64,000 bases of DNA from Fimenecus sp964540535 (GCA_964540535.1 CAZIMO010000001.1:124001-188000); one strand, 5' to 3'. Shown: positions 44,797-54,958, counted from the first letter of the stretch. A program made the numbers and translations. The notes: generated by a model not told the origin, from the sequence alone.

Positions 44797-47700
44797 CTAT
44801 TCTACACTTTTAAGTGATTCAACCATATCAATTTTCTTTAATTTAAAGTACATAACTGAATTTACAATCATTGCAAAAGCAATTGTAAGCGCAGCGGAAA
44901 TTACAACGCTGAGCCAATTTAATTCTCTGCCGAACATATAAACATCTGTTTCAACAGTAACCATAACAAACCTATGAAGAAGAATTCCCAATCCCACACC
45001 GAGAAGCGTACCGAGAAGCGTTAAAATTATGTTTTCACGGTATACATACTGTGCAAGCTCGCCGTTATAAAAGCCTAAAAGCTTGAGTGTGGCAAGTTCT
45101 CTTCGGCGCTCGCTGATATTTATATTATTCAGATTATAAATAATGACAAATGAAAGAATAGCGGCGGCAATAATCATAACAATAACGATAAAATAGAGGT
45201 TATTGATTACAATATTCATTTCACCCCGCTCCTCCTCGTTCATTGTGACCGAGTTTACACCGTTAATGCTTAAAAGTCTTGTGCTTATATCTTCGGTATT
45301 CGCATTATTTTCAGTTTTCAGCATAAGAATATTTATTTCTGCCGCTGAACTGTAAATCGACTGATAAAGATTAGGCGTCATATAAATATAATTAAAAATA
45401 TAATTTTCGGTTATGCCTATTACTTTAACCTCTTTTGAAGAAGCATCAGCTTCGCTTAACCGTATAAATATACTGTCGCCGACGCTGACGCCCAGCAAAT
45501 CCGCATATTTTTCGGTGATTATGACACCTTCGTTATTAAGCTTGAGCTTCGCTTCCGGATTTAACCGTTCTTGAAGCTTAACATACGAATAAAATCCGTC
45601 AACATCACGGGGAACAATAAGATATGCGTTCTTTTCATTTTCAAGATTTTTTGCACTTCCGCCGGTGCCGTAAACCATTGTCCTTGTTACCTGTGTGTAT
45701 TCGCTGATGTCTGAAATATCAGAAACATTTGAAAGAAGAGTTCTGCGCTGTGACCTTGTAAGAGTTGTATCAATGCTCACCGTACCGTTGTAATTGAATA
45801 CTTTTTCATACTGATTGTCCGACATAACAGAAACAGAATCTCGAATGCCAAGACCTACAAGCAACAATGCCATACATCCGCCAACGCCGAAAAGGGTCAT
45901 CAGAAAACGCTTTTTATAACGGAAAAGATTTCGCATTGCAGATTTTTGACCGAAATTAAGTCTGTCCCAAATAAATGAAATTCTTTCAATAAGCGTGCGT
46001 TTTCCCGACTTTGGCGCTTCGGGTCGCATAAGGTCTGACGGAACGCTTTTTAGCTCTTTAAAGCAAGAGGCAAATGCAGCGGCAACCGTACATAAGGTTG
46101 CGGCAACGGCGGCGGTTATTGCATATTTTGCATTAAGTGTAATAACTGCATCGCCTAAATTATAATATACTAATTTATATGCCCAAACAATTAAAGACGG
46201 AATTGTATATTCGCCCAAGAACACACCTATTAAACTGCCGATCACGCTTGCAAGGAAAGCATAAAAAAGATATTTGCCTGCAATTGAAAGTCTGCTGTAA
46301 CCGAGAGCCTTTAAAACACCGATTTGTGTTCTCTGCTCTTCAACCATACGAGTCATCGTTGTAAGAGAAACAAGAGCAGCAACAAGGAAGAAGATTATGG
46401 GAAAAAATGTGCCTATAGCACCTATACCCTGCGCATCGTTTTTATAGCTGACATAAGACTCTATACTGTCACGGTTAAGCACATACCAAACGGGAACCGC
46501 CATATCGGTGATTTCACGCTCTGCCTTTTCAAGAGCAGCTTCAGCGTCTGCCAGCTCATCAGTAGCGTCTTGCTTTGAGATTTCATACTGCTCTTCACCG
46601 CGTTTAAGCTCTTCTGCCACCTGTGCCAGCTGTTGCTGCGCACTTTCAAGCTGACCGCTCTCAACAACGGCTTTAAGAGCCTCAACTTCGGCTTTTTTAT
46701 TTTCATATTCTTTTTTAGCGGCGTCAACCTCTTGCTGTTCGGTAATCATTGTTGCTTGGTAAGCAGAACACAGAGTTTCTGTAAGCTTATAAGCGGTTTC
46801 GGTTTCTTGAATTGCCTGCTCATCAGCATCCGGGTTATTTTTCAGCTCTTCAAGCTGCGCTTTTGCGGCTTCAAGCTCCGCGCTTGCTTTTTCAAGAGCG
46901 GCAAGAGTTTTAGCAATTTCTTTTTCGCCTTTTTCAATCTCCGCTTTAGCTTCGGCAAGTTCTTTTTCAAATGTGGGCAGATTAGCTTCTGCATTCATTA
47001 TGATTTCGGTATTTTGCTCAATCCAAAGCTTGTGTTCATCATAAAGATGTTGAGCTTCAAGAATTTTCTGATAAGCCTCGGCAAGTTCAGTTTGCACGGT
47101 TATTTCTGCCGCCTCGTATTCACTGCGCGCCTTTTCAAGAAGTTCATTGCTTGTTGAACGAACCTCGCTGTATCTCACATCGCATCGGCGGTTTGAAATA
47201 GCCTTGATTTTATTCATCATATTTTCAATAAGCTTTGAATATTCCTCACTGTAACAGTCAAGCTCTTTTGCCCCCTCAACTTGAACATATATTGAGGTAT
47301 ACACGTTTGTAACATAAGCTTCTTTAGGAATTACAACATAACCGTCAACCGTACCGTCGCCGACAGTTGAAGTTTCCATATCTCCGTTAAGAAAATATGA
47401 CGACGAGCCTACGCCGACAATTTCAAATGTATCAGCCGCAAGGGTATCAAACACACTTTCGTCGTTGCCTGTTTTAAGAGTTACAGAATCGCCGATTGAA
47501 AGCCCGGACGCTTCAAGGAATTCTTTGCTGACAAGGCATTCGTTGAATTTTTCAGGAACTTTGCCCTCGTCCACTTGAACGGAATTGAGCTTTTCGGGTG
47601 AAGCGATAACCTTTGTTACAAGCTCTTTTGAATTCACAAGGCAAAGAAAATCGGTGGTATAAGCACCCTCGGCAAATTCAACGCCTGCAATTTCGTTTAT

Positions 47701-47925
47701 TGCTTTAAGGTCGCCGTCGGTAAGACCTAATGTACCGACAACACGAATATCCATAAGGTTTTCTTTATCGTAAATACTATCAGCAGTCATCTGCATAGCC
47801 GGCATTGAAGAGCGAATACCCGAATAAAATGCAACGCCCAATGCAACTATGAGCATAATTGAGATAAAACGGCTGAAGCTTTTCTTTATCTCTCTGCGAA
47901 AATCTTTTCTCAATGATTTAGTCAT
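44797..47925 (-). CDS. ABC transporter permease, FtsX/MacB-like, with long coiled coil
   Basis: A 1042-aa permease. An N-terminal span (about residues 18-36) precedes an extracellular domain that includes a long coiled coil (about 275-468, heptads of Glu/Ala/Lys/Leu). Two FtsX-type membrane modules follow: about 500-640 (TMTRMVEEQRTQIGVLKALG) and about 910-1035 (ISERRRELATLKLLGFY). Such type VII-like ABC systems transmit force or extrude lipids, peptides or drugs rather than importing nutrients. Pairs with the ATPase at 47942, 16 bp upstream, and is divergent from a TetR gene that probably controls it. Confidence 0.92.
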   Translation of the reverse strand: MTKSLRKDFRREIKKSFSRFISIMLIVALGVAFYSGIRSSMPAMQMTADSIYDKENLMDIRVVGTLGLTDGDLKAINEIAGVEFAEGAYTTDFLCLVNSKELVTKVIASPEKLNSVQVDEGKVPEKFNECLVSKEFLEASGLSIGDSVTLKTGNDESVFDTLAADTFEIVGVGSSSYFLNGDMETSTVGDGTVDGYVVIPKEAYVTNVYTSIYVQVEGAKELDCYSEEYSKLIENMMNKIKAISNRRCDVRYSEVRSTSNELLEKARSEYEAAEITVQTELAEAYQKILEAQHLYDEHKLWIEQNTEIIMNAEANLPTFEKELAEAKAEIEKGEKEIAKTLAALEKASAELEAAKAQLEELKNNPDADEQAIQETETAYKLTETLCSAYQATMITEQQEVDAAKKEYENKKAEVEALKAVVESGQLESAQQQLAQVAEELKRGEEQYEISKQDATDELADAEAALEKAEREITDMAVPVWYVLNRDSIESYVSYKNDAQGIGAIGTFFPIIFFLVAALVSLTTMTRMVEEQRTQIGVLKALGYSRLSIAGKYLFYAFLASVIGSLIGVFLGEYTIPSLIVWAYKLVYYNLGDAVITLNAKYAITAAVAATLCTVAAAFASCFKELKSVPSDLMRPEAPKSGKRTLIERISFIWDRLNFGQKSAMRNLFRYKKRFLMTLFGVGGCMALLLVGLGIRDSVSVMSDNQYEKVFNYNGTVSIDTTLTRSQRRTLLSNVSDISDISEYTQVTRTMVYGTGGSAKNLENEKNAYLIVPRDVDGFYSYVKLQERLNPEAKLKLNNEGVIITEKYADLLGVSVGDSIFIRLSEADASSKEVKVIGITENYIFNYIYMTPNLYQSIYSSAAEINILMLKTENNANTEDISTRLLSINGVNSVTMNEEERGEMNIVINNLYFIVIVMIIAAAILSFVIIYNLNNINISERRRELATLKLLGFYNGELAQYVYRENIILTLLGTLLGVGLGILLHRFVMVTVETDVYMFGRELNWLSVVISAALTIAFAMIVNSVMYFKLKKIDMVESLKSVE

Positions 47926-47941
47926 ATATGCCGTTCTTCCT

Positions 47942-48643
47942 TTACCACTCTATCTGCTCAACGGGTGTGGGGCTGGAATTAAGAAGAATTCTGTCAACCT
48001 GTCCGTTTTTGATTTTAATAATTTTATCTGCCATAGGTGTAAGCGCCGAGTTATGAGTAATTACAATTACGGTCATACCCTTTTCACGGCAGGTATCCTG
48101 CAAAAGCTTTAAAATTGATTTACCTGTAATGTAATCGAGAGCGCCGGTAGGTTCGTCGCAAAGAAGCAGTTTAGGATTTTTGGCCAACGCTCTTGCAATT
48201 GATACACGCTGCTGTTCACCACCCGAAAGCTGTGACGGGAAATTGTCAAGACGGGCACCGAGTCCTACTTCACCCAGGATACGCTCTGCATCGGCAGATT
48301 CTTTGCAAAGCTGTGTTGCAAGCTCAACATTTTCATAGGCCGTAAGATTTTGTACAAGATTATAAAACTGAAAAACAAATCCCACATCGTCACGGCGGTA
48401 TTTTGTTAATTCTTTTTCGCTGAATTTTGAAATATCAGTTCCGTCAACGGTAACAGAACCCGATGTTGCCTTATCCATTCCGCCCAAAATATTGAGTATT
48501 GTTGTTTTGCCTGCTCCCGAAGGACCTACTACAACAACAAACTCGCCTTTTTCTATTGGAAAACTGATATTATCAACTGCTTTGATTTCAACCTCGCCCA
48601 TTTTATATGTTTTTACAACATCCCTTAATTCAATAAATGGCAT
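47942..48643 (-). CDS. ABC transporter ATP-binding protein (LolD/MacB-like)
   Basis: A 233-aa ATPase. Walker A GPSGAGKTTILN (near residue 39), Q-loop region VFQFYNLVQNLTAYEN, signature LSGGEQQRVSIARAL (near 139) and Walker B LLLCDEPTGALD (near 160) are intact. The Q-FYNL and TGALD elements are typical of the MacB/LolD/FtsE group. It is the first gene of a two-gene operon with the permease. Confidence 0.96.
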   Translation of the reverse strand: MPFIELRDVVKTYKMGEVEIKAVDNISFPIEKGEFVVVVGPSGAGKTTILNILGGMDKATSGSVTVDGTDISKFSEKELTKYRRDDVGFVFQFYNLVQNLTAYENVELATQLCKESADAERILGEVGLGARLDNFPSQLSGGEQQRVSIARALAKNPKLLLCDEPTGALDYITGKSILKLLQDTCREKGMTVIVITHNSALTPMADKIIKIKNGQVDRILLNSSPTPVEQIEW

Positions 48644-48762
48644 TTTATTCTCTCCTTAAAGGTAAACAAAATTATACATTATGTATTCTAACACAAAATT
48701 TGTAATAATGCTACATATATTTCAATTTAAGTGTGTTATTTTTTAATAGTAAAAGCAAAACG

Positions 48763-48796
48763 AAGTGTTGATTATTCAACACTTTAGTAGTATAAT
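48763..48796 (+). promoter_or_regulatory. tetR promoter with overlapping palindromic operator
   Basis: Promoter TTGATT (48768-48773), 17-nt spacer, TATAAT (48791-48796). A perfect 9-bp palindrome AAGTGTTGA-TTAT-TCAACACTT (48763-48784) covers the -35 box and part of the spacer, an ideal site for the TetR-type regulator encoded 32 bp downstream. A half-site-like AAGTGTG lies at 48729-48735, on the side of the divergent ABC operon. Confidence 0.8.
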
Positions 48797-48827
48797 GATA
48801 AGTATCATAATCAAGGAGAATAAAAAA

Positions 48828-49430
48828 ATGCCTATAAATGATAATGACAGCAGAGTAAAACGAACCAAAAAGCTCATAAAAAAAGGTCTTGCAGAGCTTT
48901 CAAAAACAAAAAACATTACAAAAATCACAGTTAAAGAGCTTACTGATTATATTGAAATAAACAGAGGTACATTTTATCTTCATTATAAAGATATAAACGA
49001 GCTTGTTAAGGCTCTTTCAAACGAGGCTTACGATGAAATTGAAAAGTGCATAGCGGATGTTGACGCAAACCTTGTGCTTCAACACCCCCTTGTGGTTTTA
49101 GAAAAATTCTGTAAACTGATACAGGAAAATAATGAAGAATTCACAATGCTTGCAGGTGTTAACGGCGATAATGAGTTTGTAAACAGAGCAGGAAAGCTGC
49201 TCGGCGATAAGGTATATTCTCTTTTATCGGAAATCTATCCTAATATGAGTATGGAACGCTACAATATGTCTTATGAATACGTCAAATTCGGCGCGTTAGG
49301 ACTTTTGAACTGCTGGCTTACACAGCATCCTGAATTAACACCGCATCAAGTTGCCGAAATGTGGCTTACTCTGCTTACAAAAGGCTTGTCCGCTATTCTT
49401 GACGATAAAATAATGGGGTATTGGAATTGA
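48828..49430 (+). CDS. TetR-family transcriptional regulator
   Basis: A 200-aa repressor. N-terminal HTH: KITVKELTDYIEINRGTFYL, then HYKDINEL (residues about 32-60), typical of the TetR_N fold; the C-terminal ligand domain ends LWLTLLTKGL-like and resembles the TetR_C group found next to YhgE/ABC export genes. The ATG at 48828 has AAGGAG 9 nt upstream. It is divergent from the ABC exporter-like operon and overlaps the CDF gene start, so it likely controls itself, the ABC pair and perhaps the CDF gene. Ligand unknown. Confidence 0.93.
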   Translation: MPINDNDSRVKRTKKLIKKGLAELSKTKNITKITVKELTDYIEINRGTFYLHYKDINELVKALSNEAYDEIEKCIADVDANLVLQHPLVVLEKFCKLIQENNEEFTMLAGVNGDNEFVNRAGKLLGDKVYSLLSEIYPNMSMERYNMSYEYVKFGALGLLNCWLTQHPELTPHQVAEMWLTLLTKGLSAILDDKIMGYWN

Positions 49431-50593
49431 CATCTTTTTTAGTAAAACTTTTTATACGGGACAGTGAAAATATTAAAAGCATTCGTGTGCGTACTGCTTA
49501 CGGTACGCTTGGAAGTGTTACGGGAATTGTTCTAAATCTTATTCTTGCTGTTTCAAAATATATTGCAGGCGCATTGTCGGGCAGTATTTCGGTTACTGCA
49601 GACGCTATCAACAATTTATCTGACGCAGGCTCTTCAATAGTTTCGCTTTTCGGCGTTAAGCTTTCGGCAAAGCCTGCTGATAAAGGTCATCCCTACGGTC
49701 ACGGCAGAATTGAATACATATCAGCGTCAATTGTTGCTTTTCTCGTTCTTCTTATGGGTATTGAGCTTCTTAAAAGCTCGGTTGATAAAATAATAAATCC
49801 TGTTCCTGTAAGCTTTAATGCGATTTCGCTTGCAATTCTTGTATTAAGTATTTTAGCAAAACTATGGCTTGGAATATTCAATAAAAAGCTCGGCAAAAAA
49901 ATAAATTCAGCTCCTATGATGGCTGTTATGAAAGACAGCTTCAGCGATTGTCTTGCAACGGCGGTTGCCGCGGCATCAATAATTGTATCTGCCTTTTCAG
50001 ACGTCAGTATTGACGGATTTTTAGGTGTATTTGTTGCAGGCTTTATTCTTCTTGCAGGCTTTAACATACTTCGTGAAACAATGGCTGAACTTTTGGGCAA
50101 ACCGCCCGAAAAAGAATTTGTTGAATCAGTTGAGCAAAAAATACTGTCCTATGACTTTGTTGTCGGCGTTCACGATTTGATTATTCACGATTACGGCCCT
50201 CAAAGACGGTTTGCTTCAGCCCACGCAGAGGTTCCGTCAAATGCAAATATGATGGAATGTCACGATATAATAGACCTTATTGAGCGTGATATTTTTGCGG
50301 AGTACGGACTTTTAATTTCAATTCATATGGACCCGATTGTCGTAGATGATGAAAGAATTAACGAGCTTCGCCGTATGACCTCTGAAATTGTTAAGGGCAT
50401 AAACGAAAATATGTCAATTCACGACTTCAGAGTTGTTGACGGTCCTACGCATACAAATCTGATTTTCGACTTGATTACCCCTTATCAATATGAAATGAGT
50501 AACGAGGAAATACGTAAGATTGTCGATAATAAATTGAGCAAAATAGACGAAAGATATTTTTCTGTAATTACTATTGAACACGCTTTTAACTAA
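49427..50593 (+). CDS. Cation diffusion facilitator transporter
   Basis: A CDF-type divalent metal exporter of about 388 aa. Six membrane spans cover residues about 25-215; metal-site motifs are ADAINNLSDAGSS (near 60) and KDSFSDCLATA (near 168), with HPYGHGRIEYI (near 90) linking spans. The C-terminal cytoplasmic domain (about 220-388) carries HDLIIHDYGPQ and is longer than in simple CDFs. The start is TTG: either 49421 or 49427; GGGG lies 8 nt before 49427, which I prefer. It overlaps the tetR stop. Confidence 0.92.
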   Translation: MTSFLVKLFIRDSENIKSIRVRTAYGTLGSVTGIVLNLILAVSKYIAGALSGSISVTADAINNLSDAGSSIVSLFGVKLSAKPADKGHPYGHGRIEYISASIVAFLVLLMGIELLKSSVDKIINPVPVSFNAISLAILVLSILAKLWLGIFNKKLGKKINSAPMMAVMKDSFSDCLATAVAAASIIVSAFSDVSIDGFLGVFVAGFILLAGFNILRETMAELLGKPPEKEFVESVEQKILSYDFVVGVHDLIIHDYGPQRRFASAHAEVPSNANMMECHDIIDLIERDIFAEYGLLISIHMDPIVVDDERINELRRMTSEIVKGINENMSIHDFRVVDGPTHTNLIFDLITPYQYEMSNEEIRKIVDNKLSKIDERYFSVITIEHAFN

Positions 50594-50619
50594 AAAATAA
50601 TTTTTTTGTCGATTTGCTC

Positions 50620-50647
50620 TTGAAAATAACACAAAATATAGTAGAAT
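50620..50647 (+). promoter_or_regulatory. Promoter of PRPP synthetase gene
   Basis: TTGAAA, 16-nt spacer, TAGAAT; start codon 47 bp further with GCGGAGG as ribosome site. No purine riboswitch or PurR-type site is evident in the short leader. Confidence 0.55.
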
Positions 50648-50694
50648 ATATATGTTAAAAACATAATAATTACAGTTTTTGCGGAGGTTTAATT

Positions 50695-51867
50695 ATGGCA
50701 GACAGAGAAATTACCACGATACCAACCGGTCCTCTCGGTATTATCGCATTACCGGGTTGCGAGGAAATGGCAGAAAAAATTGACCGTTACCTTGTAAGAT
50801 GGCGTAAACAGCAGGATTCAGAACATAAAACAACGATCGCTTTTTCAGGATATGAAAGAGATACTTATATTCTTAATGTCACATTCCCCCGTTTCGGTAC
50901 AGGCGAGGGCAAATGCTCGCTTCATGAATCGGTACGCGGTTATGACATTTATATTCTTATTGACCCATTTAATCACGGTGTTACCTACAAGATGTACGGT
51001 CAGACGGTTCCTATGAGTCCCGATGACCATTACGCAAACTTAAAGCGCGCAATTTCGGCAATCGGCGGTAAGGCAAAAACAATCACAGTGATTATGCCCA
51101 TGCTTTATGAGGGCAGACAGCACAAGCGTTCTTCAAGAGAATCTCTCGACTGTGCAGTTATGCTTCAAGAGCTTTGTCTTGATATGGGTGTTGACAACAT
51201 CATCACCTTTGACGCTCATGACGCCCGTGTTCAGAACGCAATTCCGCTTCACGGCTTTGAAAATGTATCGCCTGCCTACCAAATGATTAAAGCTCTTGTA
51301 AATAATATTGAAGATTTGAAGCTTGACAAAGAGCATACTATGATTATTTCTCCCGATGAGGGCGGAATGTCACGCTGTATGTTATATTCAACATATTTAG
51401 GTCTTGATCTTGGTATGTTCTACAAACGCCGTGACTACTCAAGAATTGTTGACGGCAGAAACCCGATTATTGAGCATCAGTTCCTCGGCTCAAATGTTGA
51501 GGGCAAGGATGTTATGATTATTGACGATATGATTTCTTCGGGCGAGTCAATGCTTGATGTTTCAACAAAGCTTAAAGAGCTTGGCGCAAACAGAGTATTT
51601 ATTTTCTCTGCTTTCGGTCTTTTCAACGCAGGTCTTGAGTCATTTGACAAGGCTTACCGTGACGGACTTTTTGATAAGGTATTCACAACAAACCTTGTTT
51701 ACCGTATGCCGGAGCTTAAAAAGCGTGATTGGTATTGCGAGGTTGACCTTTCAAAATATCTCTCATACATTATTGACACTCTCAACCACGATAAATCAGT
51801 AAGCAAGCTTCTTAACCCTGCTGATAAAATTGACACAATTCTTAAAAACAAGGGATATAAGGCATAA
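50695..51867 (+). CDS. prs: Ribose-phosphate pyrophosphokinase, long variant
   Basis: Makes PRPP from ribose-5-phosphate and ATP. The PRPP loop DVMIIDDMISSGES (near residue 272) and FDAHDARVQNAIP (near 176) are clear, and YEGRQHKRSSRES (near 140) corresponds to the ATP flexible loop. At 390 aa it is about 75 residues longer than classical Prs, with extra sequence at the N-terminus (residues 1-60) and C-terminus. Long forms occur in Ruminococcaceae and relatives. PRPP also feeds pncB, nadC and HisF-pathway steps encoded in this window. Confidence 0.9.
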   Translation: MADREITTIPTGPLGIIALPGCEEMAEKIDRYLVRWRKQQDSEHKTTIAFSGYERDTYILNVTFPRFGTGEGKCSLHESVRGYDIYILIDPFNHGVTYKMYGQTVPMSPDDHYANLKRAISAIGGKAKTITVIMPMLYEGRQHKRSSRESLDCAVMLQELCLDMGVDNIITFDAHDARVQNAIPLHGFENVSPAYQMIKALVNNIEDLKLDKEHTMIISPDEGGMSRCMLYSTYLGLDLGMFYKRRDYSRIVDGRNPIIEHQFLGSNVEGKDVMIIDDMISSGESMLDVSTKLKELGANRVFIFSAFGLFNAGLESFDKAYRDGLFDKVFTTNLVYRMPELKKRDWYCEVDLSKYLSYIIDTLNHDKSVSKLLNPADKIDTILKNKGYKA

Positions 51868-51883
51868 ATTTAATATATAAATT

Positions 51884-51920
51884 AACCCCCGACGGCATTA
51901 ACCGTCGGGGGTTGTTTTTG
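51884..51920. terminator. Bidirectional terminator, prs and alpha-mannosidase
   Basis: 12-bp stem AACCCCCGACGG/CCGTCGGGGGTT with a 6-nt loop and T-rich tails on both strands, between two convergent genes. Confidence 0.95.
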
Positions 51921-51934
51921 TTGCTGATTACAAG

Positions 51935-54900
51935 CTATTTTTCAATTTTAAGGGTTATAATTTCATAGGGCTTGAAATCAACTGTTACGGTATTATCAGC
52001 CACATTCAATTCACTGATATTATTTTCAAGCATATCACAGATATATGCTTTTTTAATATTCATACCGAATGAAATTGCGGTTGTTGTACGCTTATTGAAA
52101 TATTCACATCCACGAAGAATGATAGAATTGTCATTCTCGGCTTTCTTTGCGGTTTCAAAGATTACATTTTCAGCGTCAACTGTGAAGAGTGAATATTCTT
52201 TCGGCAAATCACCCTCGCCGCCCTTTACGCAAAGCATAGGAACATTAAGGTCATAGGCTTTTTGAATTGTGCCTGCCTCACGGTAATCGCCTGCGTGGGG
52301 ATAAAGCGAATATGTAAAACGATGCTCGCATTTATCAGCGTCCGGGTCGGGGAAAGTACCGCATTTGAGCATTGTAAGGCTCATAACACCGTCGTGAATT
52401 GCGTGGCCGTATTTACAGTCATTTATCAAACTTACACCGTAACCGTATTCTGACAAATCGCAGTACTTATGGGCGCAAACCTCAAAGCGAGCCGCATCCC
52501 AACTTGTATTCTTATGGGTCGGGCGTTCAACCGAGCCGAACTGAATGTCATAAGTAGCTTTATTTGTATTCACATCAACGGGGAATGCGGTTTTTAGAAT
52601 TAAATGTGACTCTTTCCAATCAATGAATGTATCAAAATCAATTTTATCAACATTGTTATAGAGATAAATGCTTTGTACGATTGCGCTGTTTTTGAATTTC
52701 TTTGTGATTTTAAGTCCTGCACGCTCGCCCTCGTTGAGAATTTCAACGTTTTGAACTTCATCAGCTTCCCACGACTTTTCGGTATAATAACTGCTCATTT
52801 CCCAATTATCGTACTCTCGCGGATAATCCTCATAAGCGGTAATAACATTGCCACGCGCGCCTTTTTTGAGAACCTCACGGTTGTTTCGCTTATCATAAAT
52901 TGATGTAAAAGTACCTTTTTCATCAAGAGTAAGACGGAAGAAATCGTTTTCAATAGAATTCTCGGTCACTGTAATTCTTGACGGCTCTTCTTTAAGCTCA
53001 ACAGCCTTATAGCCTTTGGGAGCGACATTTTCAACATAATACCACTTGCCGTCAACCTCAACTGTTCCGCTGTTTGCGAATGAATGAGGGTTGAATACAA
53101 CATATTCGGCGCTTACATTTTCTGCAACTGACTGTGCGGCACTTTCAATTGCGCCGTTGCCTGTTTCGGCAACAGCTTCATAATCTTTTGCCGAAACCTC
53201 ATAGACCTCGTGAATTGATGAACCGGGAATAATATCGTGGAACTGATTAAGAAGAACCGTTTCCCAAGCATTCTGTAAATCCTCTTTGCGATACTTATAG
53301 CCGTTTAAATGCTCGGCAATCAGCGAAAGAGACTCCGCACGCTGAAGCATAAATTCAGATTTGCGGTTATTCTTTTTATTCTTTGCCTGTGAAGTGTATG
53401 TTCCTCGATGGAACTCAAGATATAATTCGCCCGACCAATGAGGAATTTTAGGATTATTCTCGGTTTTAGCCTTAATATCGTCAAAAAACTCGCCTGCAAA
53501 TGCCATAACAGGTGTGCTTGTTCCGGGAATACCGTGCTTTAAGCGATCAAAGCTCTCCAAATCCTTGCGAATAGGTCCGCCTCCGCCGTCACCGAATCCG
53601 AAAGTTATAAGCACATTGTCATACAAATCTTTTTGCTGATAACGGTCATAAGCACCGCGAAGCTGATTTGCATTAAGCTTCGCGTTATATGTAACATTTG
53701 TTGCAGGTTCAACACCTCTGTGCTTATCCTGCGCGGTCATAAAATGGGTAAAAATCGGTGTATTGTCAATACCGTGCCAAATAAATGTGTCATATGGCAT
53801 TTTATTCATTTCGTTCCAACCGATTTTTGAAGTTACAAACTTATCAATACCGCATTTCTGCATAATCTGCGGAAGCGCCGCTGAATAACCGAAAACATCG
53901 GGCAGCCACAAAATCTTGCTGTCAACGCCGAATTCATCTTTCATAAAGCGTTTGCCGTAAAGGAACTGACGTACAAGACTTTCACCGCTGCAAAGATTAC
54001 AGTCGGCTTCTACCCACATTCCGCCTTCAACTTCCCATCTACCTTGCTTTACCATTTCTTTAACTTCTTCGTAAAGTTCGGGGGACTCTTCTTTAAGATA
54101 TTTATAAAGCTGAGGCTGACTTGACATAAATTTATATTCAGGGTATTTCTTCATAAGCGCCAGCACTGTTGAGAAAGAGCGAAGCACTTTTTCACGGGTC
54201 TGTGCAAGAGTCCATTCCCAAGCCACATCAATATGAGTATGACCTATACAGAACGCATGAACCTCGCCTTCACGGCAGTACTTGCCGTAAAATTCGTTTT
54301 TAAGATACTCTCCTGCTTTGTCAAGCGAAGCGTAATATTCCTCTGAATACGGCTCACGCATATCAATAAAATTAAGTGCATTATTAAGATGCTTTTTAAT
54401 TTCAAAATAATTGCGTGAATTCTCGTCTTCAAATGCAAGAATTTCAAAGGGAACTTTTATATCGTAAAAAATCTTTCGGGTTTTCTCATCAACAAGCTGA
54501 AGATTTGTAAGAAAATCCACCCATTCATCGTGGATACTTCCCGAATAAGCATAAAGATAAACCTTGTGTGTGCCTTTAGTGAGGAACACTTCACGGTGGT
54601 TTTTATCTATACCTTGCTGAAGCTTGCCGTCTACATATGCGATAAACTGCGGATTTATATCGCACCATCCGAGGCGAGCGTCAGAAGCAACAGAAAGCTG
54701 AATTTCACCGTCTGCAAAATCTTCAGGCACGGTAATTTCATTATAAAACCATACGTGCTTGTCCTTTTTACCGCCCCAACGGTCCTTATAAGGGGTAAAC
54801 GGGCGGAACGAACCGTCTATTTCAGGTAAATCATTTCCCTTTTTATAATCGCATTCCTTATAAATGAAGTCCGTTACCGGAACACTCTTTTTAATAATGA

Positions 54901-54958
54901 GCTTCTCAAATTCTTCAAGAAACACATTTATTCTGTCTTCAATAAAATCTTTATACAT
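51935..54958 (-). CDS. Alpha-mannosidase, GH38
   Basis: A 1007-aa glycoside hydrolase of family 38 without a signal peptide, so it acts in the cytoplasm on imported mannosides. Zinc site IGHTHIDVAWEWTLAQTREK near residue 238; the nucleophile Asp lies in ILWLPDVFGYSAALPQ (near 350); an N-terminal jelly-roll-like domain (about 30-180) and a C-terminal beta domain complete the layout. It is the last gene of a run nadB-nadC-folC-mannosidase, 15 bp after folC. No mannoside transporter is in the window. Confidence 0.95.
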   Translation of the reverse strand: MYKDFIEDRINVFLEEFEKLIIKKSVPVTDFIYKECDYKKGNDLPEIDGSFRPFTPYKDRWGGKKDKHVWFYNEITVPEDFADGEIQLSVASDARLGWCDINPQFIAYVDGKLQQGIDKNHREVFLTKGTHKVYLYAYSGSIHDEWVDFLTNLQLVDEKTRKIFYDIKVPFEILAFEDENSRNYFEIKKHLNNALNFIDMREPYSEEYYASLDKAGEYLKNEFYGKYCREGEVHAFCIGHTHIDVAWEWTLAQTREKVLRSFSTVLALMKKYPEYKFMSSQPQLYKYLKEESPELYEEVKEMVKQGRWEVEGGMWVEADCNLCSGESLVRQFLYGKRFMKDEFGVDSKILWLPDVFGYSAALPQIMQKCGIDKFVTSKIGWNEMNKMPYDTFIWHGIDNTPIFTHFMTAQDKHRGVEPATNVTYNAKLNANQLRGAYDRYQQKDLYDNVLITFGFGDGGGGPIRKDLESFDRLKHGIPGTSTPVMAFAGEFFDDIKAKTENNPKIPHWSGELYLEFHRGTYTSQAKNKKNNRKSEFMLQRAESLSLIAEHLNGYKYRKEDLQNAWETVLLNQFHDIIPGSSIHEVYEVSAKDYEAVAETGNGAIESAAQSVAENVSAEYVVFNPHSFANSGTVEVDGKWYYVENVAPKGYKAVELKEEPSRITVTENSIENDFFRLTLDEKGTFTSIYDKRNNREVLKKGARGNVITAYEDYPREYDNWEMSSYYTEKSWEADEVQNVEILNEGERAGLKITKKFKNSAIVQSIYLYNNVDKIDFDTFIDWKESHLILKTAFPVDVNTNKATYDIQFGSVERPTHKNTSWDAARFEVCAHKYCDLSEYGYGVSLINDCKYGHAIHDGVMSLTMLKCGTFPDPDADKCEHRFTYSLYPHAGDYREAGTIQKAYDLNVPMLCVKGGEGDLPKEYSLFTVDAENVIFETAKKAENDNSIILRGCEYFNKRTTTAISFGMNIKKAYICDMLENNISELNVADNTVTVDFKPYEIITLKIEK

